5,349 nt of DNA from Candidatus Omnitrophota bacterium (GCA_028717045.1 JAQUON010000089.1:1-5349), one strand, 5' to 3'; positions 1 to 5,349 are shown, numbered from the stretch's first letter. Program-made: numbers and translations. Notes: generated by a model from the sequence alone, not told the origin.

Positions 1-21
1 ATCAGGACTTGTAAATTTCAT
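1..21 (-). CDS. Start of an unidentified CDS leaving the left edge
   Basis: An ATG at 21-19 is followed by six open codons (MKFTSPD) before the sequence ends. The start is supported by a strong Shine-Dalgarno site: the minus strand reads GGGAGGG at 33-27, with about five to six bases before the ATG. The purine-rich site is embedded in one of three GAGGGCAG copies in this region. Seven residues are too few to name a family. It lies about 125 bases downstream of the holin-family gene on the same strand. I see no convincing hairpin terminator in the gap, so it could be read from the holin-family promoter or from its own unrecognised promoter. Confidence 0.5.
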
Positions 22-146
22 TTCTGCCCTCCCGTATGCTACAGTTGCGCACACCCACAAAAAGGAAAAAAGAATAATGAGCGGGGTCTTTCGCATCTGT
101 CCTGCCCTCTCTTTCCGATTAATACAATATAGGAAATACTGCCCTC

Positions 147-584
147 TTAATCCTCTCTCTTGTGCTCAACGTCAATTATATCTTTATCAGTAGGCCTATA
201 ATGAGAATTGCCGAGGTTATAATAGCGAAACCGGAATTTACCAGAGGGATTGACAAAAAGATTGAGCAATGCACTGAAAATACTAAAAAAAGCAGCTCCC
301 CAAAACGCATACCAGAAATCCGTAATATAAAACCCCCCCACAATCTTCGAAACAAGATAAAGCATAAAACCGTTGATAATCAAAGTGAATAAGCCCAGGG
401 AAAGAATAGTGAGGGGCAGAGTAAATAGAATAACGAGCGGCTTTAAAAACGCGTTGACCAGCCCAAACACTAACGCAGCTGTTGCCGTAGTGTGCCAGCT
501 GTCCGAATGAATACCCCTCAAAAGATGCACCACCGCAAACAAGGCAAGCGTATTCAGAAACCATTTGAGTAGGAGGCCTAACAT
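147..584 (-). CDS. Phage holin family (PF04020-like) four-helix membrane protein
   Basis: This 145-residue protein has four predicted membrane helices at about residues 4-22, 33-53, 59-79 and 90-111, and a hydrophilic charged tail from about 112 to 145. The opening MLGLLLKWFLN, the LVFGLVNAFLKPL stretch with its conserved Asn and Pro (N44, P49), the TLPLTILSLGLF turn and the GF-containing loop before the last helix are typical of the small bacterial proteins labelled 'phage holin family' or 'membrane protein of unknown function' (PF04020). Despite the name, family members are widespread chromosomal proteins with no proven lytic role, and nothing phage-like surrounds this one. The usual family length is about 110-130, so the roughly 30-residue polar tail is somewhat long. 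The ATG at 584 fits the family's start, although no clear Shine-Dalgarno precedes it (the minus strand reads TATCCTAG just upstream). A good promoter lies close by at 642-614, so it is probably transcribed separately from the EF-G gene. Molecular function is unknown. Confidence 0.9.
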   Translation of the reverse strand: MLGLLLKWFLNTLALFAVVHLLRGIHSDSWHTTATAALVFGLVNAFLKPLVILFTLPLTILSLGLFTLIINGFMLYLVSKIVGGFYITDFWYAFWGAAFFSIFSALLNLFVNPSGKFRFRYYNLGNSHYRPTDKDIIDVEHKRED

Positions 585-613
585 CTAGGATATCAAGGGG
601 TTAGTTTCGTATT

Positions 614-642
614 ATTATATATTCGCAATTATGGGCAATCAA
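614..642 (-). promoter_or_regulatory. Sigma-70-type promoter for the holin-family gene
   Basis: On the minus strand, TTGATT at 642-637 (four of six matches to TTGACA) and a perfect TATAAT at 619-614 are separated by exactly 17 bases. Transcription would start near 607, giving a leader of roughly 22 bases before the ATG at 584. The promoter sits within the 89-base gap after the EF-G stop codon, which argues that the small membrane protein has its own transcription start. Confidence 0.7.
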
Positions 643-673
643 GGATATTTTAAAGAGCCGGTCTCTGCCGCCG

Positions 674-3600
674 CTAACTTTGGTCTTTCTGATTCTTTTT
701 GCTTTTTTCTTCCAGGATCTTATTAGCAATCTCTGCGGGAACCTGCATATATTTCTTAAAATGCATTGATGCGTTTGCGCGCCCGCTGCTTAACGAACGG
801 AATGCCGTGGCGTATCCGAACATCTCTGCCAGCGGCGCCTCTGCCGTAATGACTTTTTGATTAGCCCTGTTTTCCATTTTCAATATTTTTCCCCTGCGGG
901 AGTAAATATTGCCTACAATGCTGCTTAAATATTCTTCTGGGGTAATAACCTCCACTTCCACGTAAGGCTCAAGGAGAACCGGATTACACTTCATAAAAAC
1001 CTTCTTAAAACATCCGATTGCGGCAAGCTTAAACGCCAGCTCCGAAGAATCGACTTCGTGGAATGAGCCGTCGATAATATTTACTTTTACGCCCACTACG
1101 GGATAGCCGGCAAAAGAACCTTCGCGCATCGCCTCATTAACACCCTTCTCAATCGCCGGCATAAAAGATTTTGGGATCGCGCCTCCCTTTATGCTATCGA
1201 CAAACTGGTGGCCTCCCTCTTGAAGCGGAGAAAGCTCCATCACGACATGGCCATATTGGCCCCTGCCGCCCGATTGCTTTACGTGCTTATACTCATCGCT
1301 ACCTGATGCCAGGATGGTTTCGCGATACGCAACCTTTGGCTGGCCTACTTCGACTTCGACGTTGAATTCGGTCTTAAGCCTATCAACTATAATCTCAAGG
1401 TGAAGCTCGCCCATGCCGGTAAGTATGGTCTCTGAGGTCTCCTGGTCAGTCTGCAGCGAGAAGGTAGGATCCTCGTCAAGTAATTTGGCAAGGCCCTTGC
1501 CGAGCTTATCCTGGTCCTGCCTGCTCTTGGGCTTAACGCTTAGTGAGACTACCGGAACCGGGAATTCCATTGCTTCGAGTAATAGGGGGCACTCAACATC
1601 GCTTAGGGTATCGCCGGTAGATGTGTGCGCCAGCCCTACCACCGCAACAATATCTCCGGCAAACGCATACTCGATATTTTCCCGCTGATTCGCATGCATC
1701 TGCACGATCCTGCCGATTCTCTCTTTTTTGTTCTTGCCGGCGTTAAGCACATGCATACCGGAAGCTAAAAAGCCGGAATAAATACGCACATACACCAATT
1801 TCCCCATGTGCGGGTCAGACTGCACTTTAAACGCAAGCGCAGCCAAAGGTTCGTTGATATCAGGCTTCTTTTCGATTGTTTTCTCTGCCTCATTTACATC
1901 GTGGGCGATAACCGCGGGCAACTCTACCGGGGAAGGGAGATAGTGCACTATCGCATCCAGTAGTTTTTGAACCCCCTTATTTTTTAGCGCGGAACCGCAA
2001 AGCGCGACAACCGCTTTATTGGCAAGTGTAGCCTTACGCAATACCTGCCGTATCTCCTTCGGCGAGATCGTATCCTCGGCCTCAAGCACCTTCTTGGTAA
2101 GGATATCGTCGAAAGTCGCGGCCTTCTCAAGCATAGCGTGGCGATATTGTTTGGCATTTTCCAATGAATCCTGGGGGATCTCCACAATATCAAATTCCTT
2201 GCCCTGGGTCTCGTCTTTATAAAGATACGCCTTCATTTCAACCAGGTCGATCACCCCACGGAAATCCGACTCTGCGCCTAAAGGAATCTCTATCGGGATC
2301 ACATTAGCCCCACAACGCTCTTCGATGCTTTTGAGCACTCCGAAAAAATCAGCGCCGGTTCGGTCCATTTTATTGATGAAAGCGATCTTTGGCACGTTGT
2401 ATTTATCTGACTGATGCCATACCGTTTCCGATTGTGATTCAACTCCGCCTACGGCGCAGAACACGGCGACCGCGCCGTCAAGTACGCGCAGGCTTCTTTC
2501 GACCTCTGCCGTAAAATCAACGTGGCCGGGCGTATCGATAATAGTGATCCTGGTATCATCCCAACTACAGGTAGTTGCCGCAGCCGTAATCGTGATGCCG
2601 CGCTCCTGTTCCTGTTTCATCCAGTCCATCTGCGCCTTGCCTTCATGGACCTCCCCAATCTTATAGGAACGCCCCGTATAATACAAAATTCGTTCGGTGA
2701 GGGTTGTTTTGCCCGCATCGATGTGCGCCATAATCCCGATATTTCTTATCTTTTCAAGGCTGGTCTTAGGGACCGGCTTGACCAATTCTTCTTTTTCTTT
2801 TCTTGTCTTCTTCTCCTTAACCTCAGTTCTTTGCTCCTGGGCTTGGGGTTCTTCTTTTTCTTGCGTCAAGGGCGGTTGCTCCGTTAACGGTACGGCCCCT
2901 TCCTGTACACCTAACTTCCCTTCCCCTTGATCCCCCTTAGGTTCCGGCACAGTTGTAGTTTCGCAAACAATGGTCTCCTGCAGCCCTACGGGGGCCTTTT
3001 GGCCTTCCGTGCGTAATTTTTCCTCCAAAGACTTTATCCGCTCTTCTTTCTGCTCAAGCTCTTTTTCCAGTTCCGTATATTCTTCATTCAGCTTGTTAAA
3101 TTCGACCTTGGGAACCCACTCGCTGTTTTCCCGTTGTTTTTTGAGAGACTTAATTTTTTCTTGAAGCTCTTTGATCTCTTCGTCGTATTTTTCGGTCTTG
3201 TGCCTTGAAACTTCAATCGCTTCGTTCTTTTCCTTATTTTCTTTTTCCAGGATCTTGTAGCTTTCTTGAAGCTCCGCAATTTCCCTGTTGGCATTTACAT
3301 TCTTTGCAAATTCCGCCTGCAACTCTTTATCTTTTTCTACAAACTTGATTTCATACTGATTGCTGCGTTCCTTTAATTTGCTTGCCGCCTCTTCGGCCTT
3401 CTCTACCCATTCCTGCTTTTTTTTCAGTTCCCCGTCTAATTCCAGTTCTTTCTTTTTGGATTGTTCATATGATTTTTGCAGATCTTCAAAGCCGGCCTTG
3501 AGTTTATCAAATTCCTCTTTGGTCACGCAGGAGCCGGATACTTCTTCCTGCGGTTGCGATTCAGGCACTGCAGGCTTTGGCCTTCCCCATAATAAACGGC

Positions 3601-3709
3601 TCTCTTTTTTCCTTTTCGGCTTTTCTCCGGGCGCGCTGTATTCTCCAAAAAGCCCGTATGCGGCAAGTCCCAAGCCCGCCAAAAATAAGACCCCTAATAA
3701 AATAATCAT
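674..3709 (-). CDS. fusA: Membrane-anchored elongation factor G with N-terminal transmembrane helix and coiled coil
   Basis: EF-G is the GTPase that drives tRNA-mRNA translocation on the ribosome. Residues 317-1011 form a complete EF-G of about 695 residues, the normal size of the whole protein. The GTPase motifs are G1 AHIDAGKT at 328-335, RGITI at 370-374, DTPGH at 392-396, NKMD at 446-449 and GSA at 572-574. The G' insert is present (about 460-555). Domain II is at about 617-705, domain III at 715-790, domain IV at 792-910 and domain V at 912-1000. Domain IV keeps the tip loops: QSGGRGQYG at 812-820 and GSFHEVDSSE at 881-890, where H884 matches the histidine contacting the decoding centre. 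The unusual part is residues 1-316: one membrane helix (about 2-21), a basic cluster (KPKRKK, 30-35), a Lys/Glu-rich coiled coil (about 60-236) and a Pro/Gln/Glu/Lys-rich linker (about 236-316). The charge pattern predicts an outside N-terminus and cytoplasmic EF-G. AGGA at 3720-3717, seven bases before the ATG, supports the start. No Met codon lies between M1 and M327. The sequence looks like a working EF-G. Whether it is the only EF-G of the genome or a paralogue cannot be told here; the classical rpsL-rpsG-fusA-tuf context is absent. Confidence 0.96.
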   Translation of the reverse strand: MIILLGVLFLAGLGLAAYGLFGEYSAPGEKPKRKKESRLLWGRPKPAVPESQPQEEVSGSCVTKEEFDKLKAGFEDLQKSYEQSKKKELELDGELKKKQEWVEKAEEAASKLKERSNQYEIKFVEKDKELQAEFAKNVNANREIAELQESYKILEKENKEKNEAIEVSRHKTEKYDEEIKELQEKIKSLKKQRENSEWVPKVEFNKLNEEYTELEKELEQKEERIKSLEEKLRTEGQKAPVGLQETIVCETTTVPEPKGDQGEGKLGVQEGAVPLTEQPPLTQEKEEPQAQEQRTEVKEKKTRKEKEELVKPVPKTSLEKIRNIGIMAHIDAGKTTLTERILYYTGRSYKIGEVHEGKAQMDWMKQEQERGITITAAATTCSWDDTRITIIDTPGHVDFTAEVERSLRVLDGAVAVFCAVGGVESQSETVWHQSDKYNVPKIAFINKMDRTGADFFGVLKSIEERCGANVIPIEIPLGAESDFRGVIDLVEMKAYLYKDETQGKEFDIVEIPQDSLENAKQYRHAMLEKAATFDDILTKKVLEAEDTISPKEIRQVLRKATLANKAVVALCGSALKNKGVQKLLDAIVHYLPSPVELPAVIAHDVNEAEKTIEKKPDINEPLAALAFKVQSDPHMGKLVYVRIYSGFLASGMHVLNAGKNKKERIGRIVQMHANQRENIEYAFAGDIVAVVGLAHTSTGDTLSDVECPLLLEAMEFPVPVVSLSVKPKSRQDQDKLGKGLAKLLDEDPTFSLQTDQETSETILTGMGELHLEIIVDRLKTEFNVEVEVGQPKVAYRETILASGSDEYKHVKQSGGRGQYGHVVMELSPLQEGGHQFVDSIKGGAIPKSFMPAIEKGVNEAMREGSFAGYPVVGVKVNIIDGSFHEVDSSELAFKLAAIGCFKKVFMKCNPVLLEPYVEVEVITPEEYLSSIVGNIYSRRGKILKMENRANQKVITAEAPLAEMFGYATAFRSLSSGRANASMHFKKYMQVPAEIANKILEEKSKKNQKDQS

Positions 3710-3716
3710 CCTTGCT

Positions 3717-3720
3717 TCCT
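3717..3720 (-). promoter_or_regulatory. Ribosome binding site of the EF-G fusion
   Basis: The minus strand reads AGGA seven bases before the ATG at 3709. It supports initiation at the membrane-helix methionine rather than at an internal site near the EF-G core. The outer stem of the adjacent palindrome ends exactly at the next base (3721), so folding of that stem could influence access to the site. Confidence 0.65.
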
Positions 3721-3794
3721 AGGGACGGTTCTCAACTAAGCTCTCAACTGTCTCCCTAAAGGGACAGTTTACGATTATCTTGAGAACCGTTCCT
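3721..3794. repeat. Nested palindromic repeat, REP/MITE-like
   Basis: Outer arms of 15 bases, AGGGACGGTTCTCAA at 3721-3735 and TTGAGAACCGTTCCT at 3780-3794, are inverted copies differing at one position, which is a G-T wobble in the plus-sense RNA. Between them, AACTGTC at 3746-3752 and GACAGTT at 3763-3769 form a second hairpin around a TAAA loop with CCC and GGG flanks. All four half-sites are versions of GGGACRGTT in alternating orientation, and TCTCAACT occurs twice (3730-3737 and 3742-3749). Such GGGACGGTT-type palindromes resemble dispersed elements associated with IS200-like/RAYT transposases; that link is from memory and was not tested. The left end touches the AGGA ribosome binding site of the EF-G gene, so the repeat forms most of that gene's leader. 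Confidence 0.7.
3774..3779 (-). promoter_or_regulatory. Possible -10 element for the EF-G gene
   Basis: GATAAT (five of six matches to TATAAT) lies on the minus strand between the two hairpins of the palindrome. The hexamer 17 bases upstream (ATTTAA) is a poor -35 match, so this is weak. It is listed because a terminator facing the EF-G gene lies just upstream, which means the gene probably needs a start site somewhere in 3710-3805. Starting here would give a leader of about 60 bases containing the inner hairpin. Confidence 0.25.
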
Positions 3795-3804
3795 GATTAA
3801 ATAA

Positions 3805-3846
3805 AAAAGGGATACCCCCCCCCACGAATTGAAAGGCATCCCTTTT
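3805..3846 (-). terminator. Rho-independent-type terminator with a nine-base C/G run in the loop
   Basis: AAAAGGGATACC at 3805-3816 pairs with GGCATCCCTTTT at 3835-3846, twelve pairs with one mismatch. In the minus-strand transcript the stem is followed directly by a run of six U and then UAUUUAAU, the usual form of an intrinsic terminator for leftward transcription. The plus direction has a shorter T run, so it may act both ways. The loop holds nine consecutive C (3815-3823 on plus, partly in the stem), an unusual homopolymer. It would end transcription coming from the relic at 4073-3914 and from the transporter gene before it reaches the EF-G gene. Confidence 0.7.
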
Positions 3847-3913
3847 CATGTCTGAGGGTAAACGGTCAGCGATTAACCTTCCCTCTTCGCCAATGCTTTG
3901 TCCGCGGACTTTC

Positions 3914-4073
3914 TTATGTTTCGATCTGTTTAAGCCAGCCCATACTGCTGTTATGCTTTTTCCACTGCCTGATAATCGCATACCCCATCAAATTGAACAT
4001 CGCGTTAAGGAATAGATATTTTACTATATACGTTCACTTCCGATGCGCGCGGCTCAATCAAGACAACTTTCAT
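3914..4073 (-). pseudogene. Relic of a probable B12-binding radical SAM protein: both ends kept, middle deleted
   Basis: An ATG at 4073 opens a 22-codon frame reading MKVVLIEPRASEVNVYSKIS followed by I, P and a stop (4007-4005). The MKVVLIEPRAS and NVYSK elements resemble the first residues of the cobalamin-binding domain in B12-binding radical SAM proteins, where the family continues for several hundred residues. A second frame, open from 4033 to the stop at 3916-3914, overlaps it and reads KYLFLNAMFNLMGYAIIRQW and then KKHNSSMGWLKQIET, which looks like an amphipathic C-terminal end of a protein. The simplest reading is a gene that lost its interior in an out-of-frame deletion with the junction near 4025-4010. 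A promoter lies upstream and a terminator downstream, as expected for a former gene. It could instead be a short peptide gene or a transcribed non-coding RNA. The family assignment rests on a short motif recalled from memory. Confidence 0.45.
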
Positions 4074-4106
4074 AGAATCCGTTCGTCAGTTTACAATTAG
4101 GTGTTT

Positions 4107-4135
4107 AGTGTAACACAAGAAACTGCCGCGGGCAA
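4107..4135 (-). promoter_or_regulatory. Probable promoter of the relic gene or a short RNA
   Basis: On the minus strand, TTGCCC at 4135-4130 (four of six) and TACACT at 4112-4107 (four of six) are spaced by 17 bases. They lie just after the transporter stop codon and about 34 bases before the ATG of the relic at 4073. Together with the terminator at 3846-3805 they define a predicted transcript of roughly 300 bases with no intact long reading frame. Confidence 0.45.
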
Positions 4136-4149
4136 GCAATTTGAGAGGA

Positions 4150-4569
4150 TCATCCCAGCTTCAGAGCCCAGATTCCCGCAATAATCAGGAAAACTCCGGC
4201 CATCTTCTGGGGACTGAACGATTCTCCCAGCAGAAGAACCCCCAAGAGAAACGTGATAAACGGATAACTCCCTGAAACCGGGACGACCCTGGAGACCTGG
4301 CCCAGCTTTAAACCGTTATAAAAACAAAATTGCGCTATAAAACTGGCAAGGAATCCGCTTAAAACAAGCAGGAACGCTGAGCGCGGCTCTATCGACTTTA
4401 TTTCGCGGGGCTTAATCATACATGCCAGGGCCACAAGGCCGACAGCTACTCCGATACAACGGTAAAATAGGCCTACCAGTGGCGTTGATTTCGTCAGCCC
4501 GATTTTCTCCAATAAAGGAACGACTCCCCAAATAGACGCACTTATCATGGCCCAGAAAAAAGCATCCAT
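4150..4569 (-). CDS. Single-domain EamA/DMT-family membrane protein
   Basis: This 139-residue protein is a single EamA unit of the drug/metabolite transporter superfamily, like the short proteins of the COG2510 type. Most EamA transporters have two such units and ten helices; this one has about five hydrophobic segments (residues 3-22, 31-51, 64-84, 95-114 and 121-138) and would be expected to work as a dimer. Family features are the N-terminal ASIWGVVPLLEK with E21 at the end of helix 1, the FYRC segment, NGLKLGQVSRVVPVSGSYP before helix 4, LLGES, and the closing GVFLIIAGIWAL. The substrate cannot be predicted. The start is secure: AAAGGAG at 4582-4576 lies six bases before the ATG. It begins 17 bases after the glycosyltransferase stop, so the two genes probably share a transcript. 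A role in moving a sugar product is possible but unsupported beyond adjacency. It is not a truncated double-domain protein: both its start signal and its C-terminal helix look natural. Confidence 0.87.
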   Translation of the reverse strand: MDAFFWAMISASIWGVVPLLEKIGLTKSTPLVGLFYRCIGVAVGLVALACMIKPREIKSIEPRSAFLLVLSGFLASFIAQFCFYNGLKLGQVSRVVPVSGSYPFITFLLGVLLLGESFSPQKMAGVFLIIAGIWALKLG

Positions 4570-4575
4570 CGATTG

Positions 4576-4582
4576 CTCCTTT
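4576..4582 (-). promoter_or_regulatory. Strong Shine-Dalgarno site of the EamA gene
   Basis: The minus strand reads AAAGGAG six bases before the ATG at 4569. It begins four bases after the stop codon of the glycosyltransferase, an arrangement typical of translationally close genes in one operon. It is the best ribosome binding site in the window. Confidence 0.8.
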
Positions 4583-4586
4583 GTTA

Positions 4587-5349
4587 TTATAAGTATACGA
4601 TGTCTTCGGTATGGTAGGCTGAAAGGAATAAAAGCATATATTCCCGCAAATGGCGGGTAACGAGAAAATTGTTCCTGATGTGTTCTTTCCCGTTCAGGCC
4701 AAGCTTCGTTGCGTACTCGGGGCTATTCAGAAGCTGCTTTATGGCAAAACTTGCCCCTTCGACCGAATGGCAGAGAAGTCCCGAATATTTGTGTTTTATC
4801 TGAAGAGGGATCCCGCCGACATTGGAAGCAACCACCGGCTTTGCCTTCCACAAGGCCTCTGTCACGGTAAGGCCGAACCCTTCTCGTATTGATTTCTGGA
4901 CTATGACTGTTGAGGCCCTTTGCAGCGCGTTGACTTCAATATCGTTCTGCGGCAAAAGTAAAATATGGATATCGGGATCGCCTGACGCCGCATTTCTAAC
5001 CTCTTCAAGCACCTTGGCGCCCTCGGGATCGTCGGTAGCGGTACCGCCGGCAAGAATCAGCTGGCAGACATTGTATTTTCTCACCCGTTTATAGGCTTCA
5101 ATTACTCCCAGGGGGTCCTTGAGTCGGTCGAAACGCGAAATCTGGGTGATAATCGGCTTATCCTGGGATATATTATATTTCTTGAGCACCGCATCAATTG
5201 TTTCCTGAGGGATTTCTTTGTTCTTATCGCTTAAGGGGTCAATGGAATGGGAAACCAAAAACTGATGAATAGGCAATTTTTGAGAAAAGCTCGGTGCAGA
5301 AAAAACGGCGGCATCATATTTTACGATAAAGTTTTTTAAAAAACCCCAC
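4587..5349 (-). CDS. treT: GT4-type glycosyltransferase, probably trehalose synthase TreT (C-terminal part; 5' end outside window)
   Basis: The visible part is 253 residues plus stop, and the frame stays open to the right edge, reading WGFLKNFIVKYDAAVFSAPS at its start. It covers the end of the N-terminal domain and the whole C-terminal Rossmann domain of a GT-B fold retaining glycosyltransferase. Counting from the first visible codon, landmarks are SIDPLSDKN (35-43), which with the YDAAVFS strand is typical of TreT-like proteins; SRFDRLKDP (71-79), carrying the Arg and Lys that bind donor phosphate in GT4 enzymes; and the E-x7-E motif E156-E164 within REGFGLTVTEAL, followed by the donor-site VGGIP loop (177-181). 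TreT makes trehalose from NDP-glucose and glucose in the cytoplasm. Donor and acceptor cannot be proved from this half, so a related glycosyltransferase remains possible. The TTG at 5276 is not the start: coding sequence of the family continues upstream of it. The EamA gene follows after 17 bases. Confidence 0.82.
   Translation of the reverse strand, partial: WGFLKNFIVKYDAAVFSAPSFSQKLPIHQFLVSHSIDPLSDKNKEIPQETIDAVLKKYNISQDKPIITQISRFDRLKDPLGVIEAYKRVRKYNVCQLILAGGTATDDPEGAKVLEEVRNAASGDPDIHILLLPQNDIEVNALQRASTVIVQKSIREGFGLTVTEALWKAKPVVASNVGGIPLQIKHKYSGLLCHSVEGASFAIKQLLNSPEYATKLGLNGKEHIRNNFLVTRHLREYMLLFLSAYHTEDIVYL

Noticed and set aside
61..100. A terminator after the holin-family gene
   Set aside because: The minus strand has a T-rich run near 60-77, but the only stem before it is about three pairs (GCG with CGC around AAAGACCC), too weak to call.
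162..564. Open frames on both strands overlapping the holin-family gene
   Set aside because: They overlap a well-supported membrane protein of a known family and have no start signal or family features of their own.
147..584. A prophage lysis gene, because of the 'phage holin family' label
   Set aside because: No endolysin, tail, integrase or attachment site is visible. The family is mostly chromosomal and of unknown function.
2522..3722. Several plus-strand open frames opposite the coiled coil and linker of the EF-G fusion
   Set aside because: They are shadows. Lys/Glu-rich codons read on the other strand give Phe/Ser/Leu-rich frames with few stops; none has a ribosome binding site or a recognisable domain.
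3775..3981. Open minus-strand frame of 68 codons with a GSGKS stretch that resembles a Walker A motif
   Set aside because: It runs through the terminator hairpin, its poly-C loop and into the palindrome, has no Shine-Dalgarno site and no coherent domain. The GSGKS is a chance reading of the radical SAM relic region in another frame.
5274..5276. TTG as the start codon of the glycosyltransferase
   Set aside because: The same frame continues upstream to the window edge with family-like sequence (YDAAVFSAPS), so the gene is simply cut by the window.
1..5349. tRNA, rRNA, CRISPR array, integrase or insertion sequence transposase
   Set aside because: I saw no cloverleaf, no rRNA-like segment, no regularly spaced direct repeats and no transposase motif. 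The only mobile-type signal is the palindrome at 3721-3794.

Overview
The window is a stretch of bacterial chromosome in which every supportable gene lies on the minus strand, so it reads from high to low coordinates. The organism is probably an uncultivated Gram-negative-type bacterium. Three things recall candidate phylum Omnitrophota (OP3): a TreT-like glycosyltransferase, a relic that looks like a B12-binding radical SAM protein, and a heavily coiled-coil membrane protein. This placement is an inference and no marker gene here settles it.

Layout from right to left. (1) 5349-4587: the C-terminal 253 residues of a GT4-type glycosyltransferase, most like trehalose synthase TreT. The gene enters from beyond the right edge. 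(2) 4569-4150: a single-domain EamA/DMT membrane protein starting 17 bases after the glycosyltransferase stop behind a strong Shine-Dalgarno site, so the two are probably cotranscribed. (3) 4149-3710: about 440 bases without an intact gene. It is structured: a plausible promoter, what looks like an out-of-frame internal-deletion relic of a radical SAM gene, a Rho-independent-type terminator with a nine-base C/G run in its loop, and a compact nested palindrome that abuts the ribosome binding site of the next gene. (4) 3709-674: a 1011-residue elongation factor G. A complete EF-G (about residues 317-1011, all GTPase motifs and domain IV tip residues present) is fused in frame behind a single N-terminal transmembrane helix, a long coiled coil and a low-complexity linker. 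(5) 642-147: a small four-helix membrane protein of the 'phage holin family' (PF04020-like) type with its own good sigma-70-type promoter. (6) 21-1: the first seven codons of a further gene leaving the left edge.

The main result is the membrane-anchored EF-G. No methionine codon occurs between residue 1 and M327, which lies inside the first GTPase strand, so an ordinary free EF-G cannot be made from this gene through an internal ATG. The charge pattern (no basic residue before the helix, a dense basic cluster just after it) predicts that the coiled coil and EF-G domains face the cytoplasm. The inferred picture is a translocase tethered to the inner membrane by a stalk that could be tens of nanometres long. 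I know of no described EF-G of this form, but I could not search. The other genes give no clear functional link to it.
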